From Bremerella sp. TYQ1 (lineage in GTDB: Bacteria > Planctomycetota > Planctomycetia > Pirellulales > Pirellulaceae): a stretch of 64,000 nucleotides of DNA. The stretch covers positions 5,270,001 through 5,334,000 of the forward strand of contig NZ_CP083740.1 in the NCBI RefSeq assembly GCF_020150455.1, given 5' to 3'. The first letter of the stretch is position 1. Each line of letters opens with the position of its first letter. The position numbers and the translations under genes were made by a program. Below the pieces are notes generated by a model. The model was not told the DNA's origin and did not search any database. It worked only from the letters and a program-made list of their open reading frames with translations. This document shows positions 52,201 through 60,564 of this stretch, in pieces.

Positions 52201-54587
52201 AAGTGCCCGCCGGCAGAGCCGAAGTCGGAAAGTTTGACTTCGCGATAAAGTAAGGATCGACCGCGTGGATCGAGTACTTCCAACTGATACGTTTGTCCGG
52301 CCGGAGTGACATAGCGGTCGTCTTTGACGTGGCGAATAATACCGCGGACATGTACCAATTGCCCTGGACGATACGCAGGTCGATCGGTGTAAAGATACCC
52401 ACGACGCTGTAGGCCTCTGGCCATTTGAAGCCCGCTGAGGCTCACAACGTTCGCTGCCGAATGACCGTCGACGACCCCCAGCACGCGGATATCGCCGGAC
52501 CCATGCAACTCGTCACGCTGAGCACGGTAGACACCATCTTCTCCGGTCGCGGCTTCGGCGAAAACTTCGCTTCCGTTGGACATCAAAAGACGAACGTCCG
52601 CCCAAGGCTTGCCGGTTTTCATATTCTGGGCGTAGACAAACACTTCGTCTCGCGAGCTTTTGACGATCATGTCGAGATCGCTTTGTAGGACGATCGTCGT
52701 CGCTTCCTTCTTTTCACCGGTTACCGTTACCGCAACAACGCCTGCTTCGGCAAGCTTTTCGTCTTCGCCATGGAGCGCGGGGATAGGGATCTCGACGGAG
52801 TGCGTTTCAAGTCGGTATTTCTCATACTTCGGAACCTCGAAGGTGAAGCTTTCTGCGGGATCGATCAGAGCGATGTCGAGGCTTTCGATGCCGCCGGTCG
52901 TTTGCATCTTGCGAAAGTACGTTTCCAAATCGATAGGGTAGATCTGAACTTGAACCGATTCGAGGTTTCGCGTTTTCAGTTGAATGGAAGGCTTCTGGTT
53001 TGACCGAAACTTTCGCAGCGTGGCGACTTCTAGTTGTTCGCCGGACAACTGCGTGATCCGCTGGTGAGCCTGCGACGCAAACGGCGTGTTGGCCAGTTCT
53101 TTATATAGTTCCATTGCATCGGCCAACTGGTCGAGCTTTTGCTCAGTGGTCAGCGCGATGTGATACTTGGCCTGGGCAGCGATATGCGAACCTGGAAACT
53201 TGCTGGCAAGCTGCTGCCAGGATGCGATGGCCTCTTGCCATTTCTCTTCCTGATGGAGGCTTTCGCCAATGCGGAATTGGATCTGCTGCGAGCGGGAATC
53301 GATGGGGTATTTAACGAGGAACTCTTGCCAAAGTTTGCGTGCTTCGTCGTAGTTTTTCTCGCTGTAGGCGTACTCCGCTTTTTGGTACTGCGTGTTGATG
53401 ATTCGCTGCTGGGCTTCGCTCCACTTCGAGTGGGTCGGGTGCTTGGAGAGGTAATCGCTCCAAGCGGCGATTGCTTCGTCAAACTTGTTTTGCTGGGCAT
53501 AGATGGAACCAAGCAGAAATCGGGCGTCAGCATAAGCGTCGGTTTCGGCGTACTGCTCGATCTTGAGAAACGACTGCAGCGCCGCCACGGCATCGTCGCC
53601 GCGACTACGGCTGGAGTAGGCCCGGGCCAGCCGGAAATGGGCTTCAGGGACGCTCTCATGTTCAGGATATTTCACGAGATACGACTCGATGGCGGCAACG
53701 CCAAGCTCGAGATCTTGCTCGGATGGAGGGCTCGGAAATTGGTACGTTTCGGCCATTCGGAAGGCGGCTTTGGCCATCAATGGAGATGCTTCGCCGTCGT
53801 GCAATGCGAGTAGGTCCTCCCACGCTTTACGGGCCGCAACGTGTTGGCCTGATTGGAGATAGAGATCGCCCAGCTCATAGCGGGCAATCAGCTGCGTGGG
53901 GCGATCGGTGCTGTCGGCAACGAGTGCTGCATAGACATTGATCGCGTCTCCCTGTCGCCCTAAGTGCTTGTGGCTTCTAGCGATCTGAAGATTAGTCTTG
54001 TCCTTGGTTTTCGGTTTGGGACCTACTTCCAGGGCTTTTTGATAGAACTGGAGGGCTTTTGTGTATTCTTTGTGGTCCTTGGTTTCTTCGCCGCACTCGA
54101 AGGCGACGGTGGCGAGACTGAGATATATTTCGGCGACTTCTTCCTTCCGATCCAGCGATAACAGATAGCGTGCCTGCTCGCGATAAGCCTCTTCTGCAAG
54201 GCGATAATTGCCACTGCGGGCATAAGCTAAACCAATGGCAAAGTTAGCTTTACGTGACCACTTGGAATCGGGGAATCGCTTCAGCTGCTGTTCGAAGGTT
54301 TTGACCGCTTCTTCGTACTTGCCGGAGAAGTGGAGAGCTCGTCCTTTGAGATAGAGCAGCTGCTCTTTATCTCCTCCATCTTTGGCCAACTGAGCATCAA
54401 TCAGCTCGATCGCTTCGTCATACTTTCGGTCCTGCAAGGCATCGCGGATTGCCGTCGGAGCTAAGACGTAAAGCGTATTCTCTACGCTGGTTACGTCTTC
54501 GATGTCTCCTTCTGCTGCTGTCGCAAATGGAGAAAAAAGTATCGCAAATGCGAACGTCCAGATCAGCAATCGAAGAGGTGGCAACAT
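46281..54587 (-). CDS. Giant TPR / alpha-2-macroglobulin family protein
   Basis: About 2768 residues from ATG 54587 (an in-frame ATG at 54650 adds 21). A signal peptide (LLIWTFAFAILFSPFATAA) leads. Residues 40-535 are TPR repeats (EEAVKTFEQQLKRFPDSKWSRK type). Residues 537-720 are a macroglobulin-like beta domain, followed by the A2M entry RGYLYTDRPAYRPGQLVHVRG near 730 and further MG domains. A Gly-rich linker lies at 1309-1339. The A2M core (ETAFWVPSLVTNQNG near 1480) and an alpha/alpha toroid (1690-2010) come next. In place of the CxEQ thioester it has YRCGTIAATP. A second TPR stretch (2190-2500) and a second copy of the first beta domain (from 2524) end it. Secreted trapping of proteases or peptide scaffolding is a guess. 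Confidence 0.88.
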   Translation of the reverse strand: MLPPLRLLIWTFAFAILFSPFATAAEGDIEDVTSVENTLYVLAPTAIRDALQDRKYDEAIELIDAQLAKDGGDKEQLLYLKGRALHFSGKYEEAVKTFEQQLKRFPDSKWSRKANFAIGLAYARSGNYRLAEEAYREQARYLLSLDRKEEVAEIYLSLATVAFECGEETKDHKEYTKALQFYQKALEVGPKPKTKDKTNLQIARSHKHLGRQGDAINVYAALVADSTDRPTQLIARYELGDLYLQSGQHVAARKAWEDLLALHDGEASPLMAKAAFRMAETYQFPSPPSEQDLELGVAAIESYLVKYPEHESVPEAHFRLARAYSSRSRGDDAVAALQSFLKIEQYAETDAYADARFLLGSIYAQQNKFDEAIAAWSDYLSKHPTHSKWSEAQQRIINTQYQKAEYAYSEKNYDEARKLWQEFLVKYPIDSRSQQIQFRIGESLHQEEKWQEAIASWQQLASKFPGSHIAAQAKYHIALTTEQKLDQLADAMELYKELANTPFASQAHQRITQLSGEQLEVATLRKFRSNQKPSIQLKTRNLESVQVQIYPIDLETYFRKMQTTGGIESLDIALIDPAESFTFEVPKYEKYRLETHSVEIPIPALHGEDEKLAEAGVVAVTVTGEKKEATTIVLQSDLDMIVKSSRDEVFVYAQNMKTGKPWADVRLLMSNGSEVFAEAATGEDGVYRAQRDELHGSGDIRVLGVVDGHSAANVVSLSGLQMARGLQRRGYLYTDRPAYRPGQLVHVRGIIRHVKDDRYVTPAGQTYQLEVLDPRGRSLLYREVKLSDFGSAGGHLLLPAEAAVGSYQVLMRSASNKSETYQGNFTVAEFQLPRIFLEIETEEDVYYRGEVVKGTITAKYYHGDPVIKRNLQYFLDGKQIDAQTNNQGQVEFELPTRDLRDSKAIKIHARMPSENASTGKSVFISAVGFSMTASVVRDTYIHGESFDVTAMVKDLEGEPLETDLTLSVMRLSNDEPGQAQEVLVSKHELKSNENGEARQTLALEKGGQYILRFTGVDRFKHDVSAQTTVKISDENDRIRLHILADSHSLKSGQKASIDVHWRGKPTLALVTFEGSKILDYRLVELKDGKNALKFDVDTFLAPNFQLAISAMTDVPQKDIVDGKEEPLRFHTAESVFQVERDLRIELTLPENARPGDTVNAQLKTTDALGNPLPAEVSLALVEKSLLDQFPPHWTKPSDFWQGNPRVFAMRASSSIDFHYQPSTEQIDEQLLAEAERIEAAEEIRLELNDFSREQMRAFDNAADADPFGGNQAGNSSDPFGGNQSGSGGSDPFAPTPSAQYAQGDDSYGRPAGMGGFGGGGGGGFGGGGGGFGGSGGAFGRSPGNQPNASASRPQSQLAAPQMVDGLRAEKPSQLAGQRFSYDFDQSKKRDLMWGGKDTQWEDLSTLSERNWYFDSKGNANLGIQVLDANGGYSNRAIEVKDAAIAQNKSLLALVNEAEKNGDLLLPGLPPQETAFWVPSLVTNQNGIASVDITLPPNSTTWKMLGKGITVETLAGETEAELTVTKSLFADIKLPMALQSGDKIQVPVRVFKTDGKPGEVKLALEIEVGDKKVTQNKTLTFDDGSEQDILIPLEIDPESVKNTKQSVAEFRLEVQAGDMVDVQRRSVPVRQRTYRVVRSSSGQASSDMTAVVNYPEGMPWENPSLQVVIGPNVRADLLSVLDPPAMPLYRCGTIAATPIDTLTSDILTGLALEGLLKQSPDQGGPSLETVKSKVDSAIASLIVMQNDDGGFSWSGAQKGTNRYSTARALWALAAARKAGHRVDDDLIQKSVYALKNEIPKLPVGDYDSKATLLHALTVAGSGDFSLANQLHRNRQSLTASGCAYLALVFAEMSRDDTARELADLAKTKIGQAGVSGWNSSTVEAQALYALCVLATQPKSPEMTKVATQVLKARQGHRWHPDKATGPAMMAVCGWTAGKAMAADEYKLTILVNDQEVKTLNIDAKSITQTVEIPADLLKREKQETVRFQLTGRGDFTYRCELAADVPLDKLKSNTSRWYVRRYYDPAPLRFDGEEIPRGFGVVSGSYQSFRNELTQLPGGDRGTVRVNIYRSNVRNDEEEQQMEYLVVTEPIPAGTTVDPSSISGSFERYEIHPGYLLFYLGPSRSSRYLTYELVGIQPGDYYTAPTLAQDIYQPESLAVGAAKSLNVLPTGQASGDEYRLTPQELYELGRRKFDKGDIAEAESHLTELFSNWSLDNGPFRETTKMLFDIHLQADHAAEAIKFFELLIEKFPDEKIPFAKLLKVGDAYNELGEYERSYLVFRATVEANFMVESQVAGFLVDQGEAIRSIQVMEDLLKNSPQEPYAAIAEYALATDVYGNAAQAAASREGKNLKLTKVHFLKKSLQMLEQFLTTHPEDPSADEAAFTLASGMTELEQYEQTIKLSEKYTRRYPKSDHLSSFWYLTAFCHFALSQPEEALKMSDKVAESVDASQRNTNSVAAQNRWRAIYIMGQIYHSLNQAAKAIDNYSQVKDRFVDAAQAIDYFTREAISVEEVTSFLPEEDVKLKLDYRNVKACEVKVYRIDLMKFGLLQRNLQKITTINLAGIQPLHETTIELGDGKDYQDKERDIPLPLEEEGAYLIVARADNLHASGLVLISPLRLDVNEDHVSGRVRVTVKNKTKDTYVDDVHVKVIGTSNSDFVSGETDLRGIFIGDGIRGRTTVIAEAKKGEYAFFRGATDLALTPEELNRRKQREPQSRGGMGGGGMNQMDARQELLKGIQSGNGMIQQEQRRNLDRFYRNDVKGGIKNFKF

Positions 54588-54906
54588 CGAACGGTCCCGG
54601 GGCTGGTGGTGTGATGAGAGTTTGCCGAGTAGCTCTGTTATCTCAGACATAGACGATTCAGGCCAGGAAATGGTTTTTACCGTTTTCCAGGCATCTTTAC
54701 GCCTTTCATCGCTTCCTCTGTTCTACGTCATAAGTGTCCTGGCAGCAAATAGTTAACGCTAAATTCGCTTCGTTGAATCTGTTGCTGCATGGTAGTTGTT
54801 GCTGAGAAAATCGACCTTTCCGCGAACTGCCTTCATCGGTACGATCGGCCCCCACTTTGAACCAGGCAGGGCCTGGAAGCATGGATGGTAATAGGGGGTT
54901 TGGGCT

Positions 54907-56883
54907 ATGTCCAAAACGACCGAATATCGACAAACTTTCGCCGATAACCTGCACATTTCGTCAATACGACGCGCAAACTTCGCGAGACCGCTCTGCCAAC
55001 CGGGGGGGATTCTGTCGCTGATGCTCATTGTCGTGCTGACGGTTGGATGCGCGCAGGAAAAAGGGGAAGAACAGGTCGCACAGGGCGACCAGGGCAGCGC
55101 GCCGCCGGTCGAAGTGGTCGAGCAGACGCCTCCTCAAGTGGCGCCTCCCCAAGTCGCTCCGAATCCGTCGCCAGCGCCGACCGAGTTCCGGCCGACGTTC
55201 GTGAATCCGGAAGAGGTTCCGCCACCGCAAATGCAGCAGCCGGTTCCGGAACAGCAGTTCGGATTTTCCGATCAGTCGACAGCACGAATGCCAGCTCAGG
55301 CACAACAGCTTCCGCAGTACGCTCCCCGGTCGATGGCACCTCAGGCAGCCGAAAGCTCGCCCAATCTTCAGCGAAGCGTGGCTCCACGGATGAGCCAATA
55401 TTCGCAGCCGCAATCCGTTCCTCAGAATACTCAGCCACAGGGAATGCAGCCTCAAGCGATTCAACCCCAGGCGATGCAGTCGCAAGCCATGCCGGCTCAG
55501 CCGATGCAAACCGAAGCGATGCAGCCGCGGATGATGCAAGCACCGCCGCAAGTGGCTCCCCAGACGAGCCCGCCGATGCAGTCAATGGCTAACGATCCGC
55601 CAAGTTGGAACATGGAAGCGGAAGCTCAATCAAATGCGCCCAACAACGATCCGTTCGATGTGGTGGAAGTCTTTTACGGAACCGACCGTGCTCCGATGCT
55701 TTGGCCTGGCGGCGTCTTGCCGCACAAGTTTCACGCACTCCTTCCAGCAGCGTTGTGTGTGCTGCTTGGTTTGGTGGTCGGTCTGGTGCTAACGCGTTTC
55801 AAGCAATACATCATTGCCGGACTGACGGTGGTGGTGGCGCTGACTGGCTCGGTTGTTGTTGGCCAAGAAGGTTGGGTTCAGTACCACAAGTACGATCGCT
55901 TTCTTTCCAACGATTCGGTCGTCTACGGCAAAGAGCAAGGCGAACTGCAACTTGGGACGTGCAAAGTCAGCATTCCAAAGTCGCATCAGGCCGGCAAATT
56001 GGAATCGCCTTCGGTGATCTCATGGGAATTCGAAGAGAAACCGGAAGACCATGTGATGCTGATGGAAGTGAAGTCGAAGGAAGAGCAAGCATTCTTCGAC
56101 ATGCTCAAAACACGCGTCGCCATGTCCCCCAATCAAGATCTGTTGATCTTCGTACATGGTTACAACGTCACGTTTGAAGACGCCGCTCGGCGAACGGCAC
56201 AGATCGCTCACGACTTGGATTTCAAAGGGGCCCCGGTCTTTTTCAGCTGGCCATCGCAAGGGGAACTGTTGGGTTACGTGGTCGATCGAGGTAACTCATT
56301 CTGGACCGCGTCGCACTTGAAGGAGTTCCTGCTGAAAGTGCATCAACACAGTGGTGCCCAATCGGTTCACCTGATCGCCCATAGCATGGGGAACCGAGCG
56401 TTCGGAGCTGCGGTCGAGTCGCTCGCGCAAGACTTGGGGCAGAACCAGAAGATGTTTAACGAAGTGATCCTCGCGGCACCCGATGTCGACGCGAAGATTT
56501 TTCAGGAAGAGATCGCTCCCCGTCTGACAGGGCTGGCCAATCATGTGACGCTGTATGCATCGCAGAACGACTTGGCACTGAAAGCGTCGCGAGCGGTGAA
56601 CGGTTATCCCAGGGCAGGCGACGTCGGGGCGAACATCTTGATTCTCAACGGAATCGATACGATCGACGTAACGCAGATCGACACCAGCTTGATGGGACAC
56701 GCCTATTACGGCGACAACACCACGGTGATCAGCGACATTTACGCCCTGCTGAAAAACGCCCACCGGCCAACCCAACGAGAATGGCTGCGAGACATCTCAA
56801 GCCCCGGCGGCATGTACTGGTACTTCGACCCCCAGTATAACAACTCGGTAACCAGAGCCCCATCGACTCCGCCGCTGCGATAG
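54907..56883 (+). CDS. DUF900 alpha/beta hydrolase, lipoprotein with internal membrane hairpin
   Basis: A 658-residue protein. A long N-region leads to LSLMLIVVLTVGC (a lipobox-like end at residue 48). Residues 50-230 are Pro/Gln/Met-rich and low in complexity (MQPQAIQPQAMQSQAMPAQP). At about 250 the DUF900 start VEVFYGTDRAP appears, but two membrane helices follow (LLPAALCVLLGLVVGLVL and YIIAGLTVVVALTGSVVV) before the domain resumes at LQLGTCKVSIPKSHQAG. The hydrolase core has LLIFVHGYNVTFEDAARR, PVFFSWPSQG and the nucleophile elbow LIAHSMGNRAF. The late H in LMGHAYYGDN completes the triad. The substrate is unknown. Confidence 0.9.
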   Translation: MSKTTEYRQTFADNLHISSIRRANFARPLCQPGGILSLMLIVVLTVGCAQEKGEEQVAQGDQGSAPPVEVVEQTPPQVAPPQVAPNPSPAPTEFRPTFVNPEEVPPPQMQQPVPEQQFGFSDQSTARMPAQAQQLPQYAPRSMAPQAAESSPNLQRSVAPRMSQYSQPQSVPQNTQPQGMQPQAIQPQAMQSQAMPAQPMQTEAMQPRMMQAPPQVAPQTSPPMQSMANDPPSWNMEAEAQSNAPNNDPFDVVEVFYGTDRAPMLWPGGVLPHKFHALLPAALCVLLGLVVGLVLTRFKQYIIAGLTVVVALTGSVVVGQEGWVQYHKYDRFLSNDSVVYGKEQGELQLGTCKVSIPKSHQAGKLESPSVISWEFEEKPEDHVMLMEVKSKEEQAFFDMLKTRVAMSPNQDLLIFVHGYNVTFEDAARRTAQIAHDLDFKGAPVFFSWPSQGELLGYVVDRGNSFWTASHLKEFLLKVHQHSGAQSVHLIAHSMGNRAFGAAVESLAQDLGQNQKMFNEVILAAPDVDAKIFQEEIAPRLTGLANHVTLYASQNDLALKASRAVNGYPRAGDVGANILILNGIDTIDVTQIDTSLMGHAYYGDNTTVISDIYALLKNAHRPTQREWLRDISSPGGMYWYFDPQYNNSVTRAPSTPPLR

Positions 56884-56926
56884 CGCGGCGTTTGTCGAGT
56901 AAAGCTTCGCATCGGTCCGCAGCGAA

Positions 56927-57379
56927 TTACTTCGTGGTGACGATGTCGTACTGGAAGTCACTTGTGGGAAGGTCCGTGCGGACGTTTGACTCTTTGGGTG
57001 AGCGAAGTTTGGCGGGTACCAAATCGATGGTGCTGCCGGCGGACGGTTTCATATCGCTGGGCAGGTCGTCACCATTCTTTAAAGCAGGCTTCGAGAACGT
57101 AACAACACACTGTTGGGTTCCGCCGAGATCGATGTTTTGCACCGCGAATGTGCCGTCTTCCGACGTCGAGGTCGAAAGGATCATTCGATCGGTTTCCGCA
57201 GCGTCCCAGAAAGTGATTTCGATGCCACCACGTGGATGACCGTCGACAGAGACTTTTCCGTGCGCTGTTTGGGGAACTGGTTTGACGTTGCATCCGCTAA
57301 CTAGCAGAGTCAGCACCACAGCGATGCTGACTCCCCAACCAGCGGACGACCCTACAATTGCTTGGTGGTGAGTCGTCAT
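56927..57379 (-). CDS. Small lipoprotein with transthyretin/carboxypeptidase-regulatory-like domain
   Basis: A 150-residue protein. VSIAVVLTLLVSGC is a lipobox-terminated signal, so the mature protein is probably a lipoprotein. A small beta domain with GKVSVDGHPRGGIEITFWD and STSEDGTFAVQNIDLGG follows, as in the carboxypeptidase-regulatory-like family common in planctomycete surface proteins. The function is unknown. It follows a DUF1559 gene by 18 bp on the same strand, and the same pairing recurs at 60.0-61.6 kb. Confidence 0.8.
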   Translation of the reverse strand: MTTHHQAIVGSSAGWGVSIAVVLTLLVSGCNVKPVPQTAHGKVSVDGHPRGGIEITFWDAAETDRMILSTSTSEDGTFAVQNIDLGGTQQCVVTFSKPALKNGDDLPSDMKPSAGSTIDLVPAKLRSPKESNVRTDLPTSDFQYDIVTTK

Positions 57380-57397
57380 TGATTGTTGTCCTGGATG

Positions 57398-58414
57398 TTA
57401 GTTGTTGGAAACGACTTCTTCGCCGTTGCGGGTTCCGAAGCCTTTGCGAGTGGCTGCATTGGTGGTTTCAGCCAGGAAGGTTACCGAACCATCCGTCAGG
57501 CAGAACATGGCTCCGCCAGGGTGCTTGCTGCTGTAACCAAATTCGTACTCGCTAAATCCGGATGCTCCGGGGGCGACTTTCGGCAAGTTGATACCGACGC
57601 CCAGCGTGCCGAACATTTCCGACCAGTCTTGCGGCACGTCGGCATCGTCGCCACCGATGATCCAGTGATCTTTTTGGGCCGAACTGCCGTTGGCGCTGTC
57701 TTCGCGGGCTCCGGTGTTGAGCGGGTCGGGAACCGCTTCGCCAAACGCGACCGTATTGGATGTTCCGTCGGTCACGTCTGCAAAACGCAATGGCCGGAAG
57801 TTTTGGAAGATGCCGTTTAGTTCGTTGCTAGCCGATTTGCCCCACCAGGCTTGTCCTTGGCCAGATTGATGATCGGACGTAAGCGTTCCCGAGCAGTTGC
57901 CAAGGTAGCTGGCCGGGACACGATTCTGAACGGTCCAGTTGTCGGTGGACGTATCGCGAATGTGTTCCGGAATAGGAGCGGACGGGCAGCGGAAACCGGG
58001 GATTAGTGTTTCGCAAGCGGCAATGTTGCGATGCGAAGCGTTGCTGCTGGTCAGGGAAGCACCGCTGACACCGCCACTGCCGGCAGCGAAGTTGGCCGAA
58101 TCGGTAGTAAGCGTCAACGCTTCGTACAGATTCGATTGTTCGACGAACGGCAGAAGTCGGGCACTCCAATGGGCGCCGGTTTCGTCGCTGGAGGAGTCTT
58201 CTTCGTTACTGGCACCTGCCGGAAACTTACCGTAGGTGTCGTGGTGATTGTGAAGAGCGAGGCCAAGCTGTTTCAAGTTGTTCGTGCAGCTAATCCGGCG
58301 AGCTGCTTCACGAGCTTGCTGGACGGCGGGAAGCAGCAGGGCAATTAAAACACCGATAATCGCGATGACCACCAGTAATTCGACCAACGTAAATCCGCGA
58401 GACTTTCGAGGCAT
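57398..58414 (-). CDS. DUF1559 pseudopilin-like protein (copy 1)
   Basis: A 338-residue protein with a prepilin-type leader and helix: [23 protein letters not shown], where Glu 5 of the mature helix is present. [39 protein letters not shown] follows, the DUF1559 signature. The C-terminus has the H-x9-DG element ([12 protein letters not shown]). A prepilin peptidase would be needed to process it. DUF1559 proteins occur in many copies in planctomycetes; their job is unknown. The start follows AAAAAGG by eight bases. Confidence 0.95.
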   Translation of the reverse strand: MPRKSRGFTLVELLVVIAIIGVLIALLLPAVQQAREAARRISCTNNLKQLGLALHNHHDTYGKFPAGASNEEDSSSDETGAHWSARLLPFVEQSNLYEALTLTTDSANFAAGSGGVSGASLTSSNASHRNIAACETLIPGFRCPSAPIPEHIRDTSTDNWTVQNRVPASYLGNCSGTLTSDHQSGQGQAWWGKSASNELNGIFQNFRPLRFADVTDGTSNTVAFGEAVPDPLNTGAREDSANGSSAQKDHWIIGGDDADVPQDWSEMFGTLGVGINLPKVAPGASGFSEYEFGYSSKHPGGAMFCLTDGSVTFLAETTNAATRKGFGTRNGEEVVSNN

Positions 58415-58683
58415 CGGAGCAAACCTTTTTTCATGAGGCGAAGACGAAAGATAGATGATCTTCAGTGCGGGAAATCAACCGGCTTTGTGGGGTCGCTTTC
58501 CTGCAACGCTGAACATGGTAGCCTTGAGGTGGTTTGGTCGACATGACAAAATACGCACAACGTTTGACAATATGCACTTTGTGTTCGCTGATCTTTAAAA
58601 GAATAATCATCTCATTTTCCCACAGCGTGCGAGGCGTAGATCCTAGCAACGTTACGAGGTAATTAAGGGGGAACGGAGCGGCG
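58415..58683. other. Divergent promoter region, DUF1559 / XylR-type regulator
   Basis: A 269-bp gap. On the plus strand TTGACA stands at 58564-58569, but no good -10 follows at 17 bp. The RBS GGAG for the regulator is at 58674. The regulator may control both flanking units from here. Confidence 0.4.
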
Positions 58684-59889
58684 ATGAGTACATCTCTCTT
58701 GGGCGTCCCAGCTCGGCGTTCGATCGCACTGGTCGTGCAAACGGCAACGGAATGGAGCCGCGACGTCTTGCGGGGCGTGGCGGACTACGCGGCAGAACAA
58801 GGAGGCTGGGACTGCTTTATCGAGCCGCATGGTTTCTGGGACACGCTGCAGATTCCGCCCGACTGGAAAGGGCATGGGGTCATCGGTCGATTGACGAACC
58901 CCAGCTTGATTCGCAGCATCACGCGTCGAAAATTGCCGTGCGTGAATGTTTCGTGGACGCGCAAGCACTCGCTTCGATTTCCGAACGTTGTTTCCGATCA
59001 ACGTGCGTGCGGGCACATGGCGGCGAAGCATTTCCTTGATCGCGGCTTTCGAAACGTGGCGTACGTTGGTCCGGCGCCGCATATGCCGTACGGTACAACG
59101 ATGGTCGACGCACTGCGTGAAAAGACCGATGAGGACGAAGCCACGTTGCATGTCTTTTCTTACAGCAAACAGAAAGTCAAACCACGGGAGCATGGCGTTC
59201 GAAGCAACGCGAACGATCTTCGGCGTTGGCTACTGGAGCTACCGAAGCCTGTGGGTGTGATTACGTGGAGTGCGATGATCGGTCGTGCCGTAATGACACA
59301 GTGTGCGAATGCAACGATTGAAGTGCCGGACGACATCGCCATCTTGGGAATCGAGGATGACGCGCTCATGTCGGCGTTGGCACCTGTAGAGCTTTCGAGT
59401 CTTGATCAGGCAGGGCGAACGGTCGGCTATCGCGCGGCGGAACTGCTGGACCGTATGATCCAGGGGGAATCGCCGCCGGAAGAGCCCATTGAAGTTCCAC
59501 CCCGCGGCGTCTTAGCTCGTCGGTCTTCGGATGCGACAGGCTTTCAGGACGAAGTGGTTGCCGAAGCAATCAAATTTATTCGGGACAATGCCTCGAGGCC
59601 CATTCAGGTTCGAGACTTGGAGAAAGCACTTAACGTCTCGCGACGTGTCCTCGAAAACCGCTTCGAACGAACGGTTGGTCGCTCACCAGCGATTATCTTA
59701 CGGCGAGTCCGCCTGGAACGTGCTGCGGTGCTGCTCAGGGATACTGAACTGGCCATTCCGGAAATTGCCTATCAATGCGGTTTCAACCACACAGAATCAT
59801 TCATCCGTAGCTTCAAGCGAACGATGGGAGACGTTCCGAGCCAGTACCGTCGGCAAAATCGACGAAAGAACTACCTCGGGGACTCCTAG
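58684..59889 (+). CDS. XylR-type AraC-family transcriptional regulator
   Basis: A 401-residue regulator. Residues 1-280 form a LacI/periplasmic-binding-like sensor: SIALVVQTATEWSRDVLRGVADYA, LPCVNVSWTRKHSLRFPNVVSDQRACGHMAAKHFLDRGFRNVAYVG, and VPDDIAILGIEDDALMSALAPVELSSLDQAGRTVGYRAAELLDRM. Residues 290-390 are a double HTH of the AraC type (ALNVSRRVLENRFERTVGRSP and AIPEIAYQCGFNHTESFIRSFKR). It resembles XylR, which senses xylose, but the ligand here is unknown. GGAG lies five bases before ATG 58684. It sits between two DUF1559 units. Confidence 0.92.
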   Translation: MSTSLLGVPARRSIALVVQTATEWSRDVLRGVADYAAEQGGWDCFIEPHGFWDTLQIPPDWKGHGVIGRLTNPSLIRSITRRKLPCVNVSWTRKHSLRFPNVVSDQRACGHMAAKHFLDRGFRNVAYVGPAPHMPYGTTMVDALREKTDEDEATLHVFSYSKQKVKPREHGVRSNANDLRRWLLELPKPVGVITWSAMIGRAVMTQCANATIEVPDDIAILGIEDDALMSALAPVELSSLDQAGRTVGYRAAELLDRMIQGESPPEEPIEVPPRGVLARRSSDATGFQDEVVAEAIKFIRDNASRPIQVRDLEKALNVSRRVLENRFERTVGRSPAIILRRVRLERAAVLLRDTELAIPEIAYQCGFNHTESFIRSFKRTMGDVPSQYRRQNRRKNYLGDS

Positions 59890-59915
59890 GTCTCCTTTTC
59901 ACACAAGAAATAAAG

Positions 59916-59951
59916 AAAGCCAGAGTCGTCTTGGGGGATGACTCTGGCTTT
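59916..59951 (+). terminator. Intrinsic terminator after the XylR-type gene
   Basis: AAAGCCAGAGTC and GACTCTGGCTTT form a perfect 12-bp stem with a 12-base loop, about 25 bp after the stop. A short T-run is part of the descending arm. It also faces the convergent lipoprotein gene. Confidence 0.85.
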
Positions 59952-60000
59952 CGAGGTGGCCGCCCTACGTAGAGCATATTGGCCGTTGCACGAAGTGACG

Positions 60001-60492
60001 TTACGGAAGAGTACCGTCGGAGTTTAATGGGAAGTCGATCACGTTCGAGCCGCTTTCAACTTCCTTTACGATTTCTGATTTGGCGTTGTAGGTCGCAGGG
60101 ATTGGCTCGCGGACGACGGCGTTGTTGTAGTCCGAGCGACGTGTCATCAGCATCTCTTCGTAGCGAGGATCGTCCGAACTGATCTCGGAGAAGTCCTCGT
60201 CATCTGACTGAACCGCGGTCGTGATGCTTACTTTGTGGTTGCCAATAAGGGCTCCCATGCGATCGATGAATGCGAGCTGGTACTCGCCGCTCTCGTTGGT
60301 TGTCGCAACCGAAGCACGGCCTCCGGCGGTGGGTACGAACGATACGATGGCGTTGGGGAGCGGTTTGCCGTCCATGGTGACCGTGCCAGAGACGGTCCCG
60401 AGCGGCGGACCACTTTCCGCACAGCCGATCAGCATGACGCAAAGGAGCGTCGTCGGCAGCCACGCGAGTTGTGGCAAGTTGAAGCTGGACAT
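60001..60492 (-). CDS. Small lipoprotein with carboxypeptidase-regulatory-like domain (copy 2)
   Basis: A 163-residue protein. TTLLCVMLIGC is a lipobox-terminated signal. VSGTVTMDGKPLPNAIVSFVP and TTNESGEYQLAFIDR form a small beta domain like that of the 56.9-kb lipoprotein. The tail is charged (DDPRYEEMLMTRR). It lies 72 bp after a DUF1559 gene, the same gene pair as at 56.9-58.4 kb. The function is unknown. Confidence 0.8.
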   Translation of the reverse strand: MSSFNLPQLAWLPTTLLCVMLIGCAESGPPLGTVSGTVTMDGKPLPNAIVSFVPTAGGRASVATTNESGEYQLAFIDRMGALIGNHKVSITTAVQSDDEDFSEISSDDPRYEEMLMTRRSDYNNAVVREPIPATYNAKSEIVKEVESGSNVIDFPLNSDGTLP

Positions 60493-60564
60493 GATGATAA
60501 GCCTCCTGGAAATGAAACAAAGAAAAGCGAGGGGCCAAGCTGTCGGCTCGGCCCCTCTAGGGGC

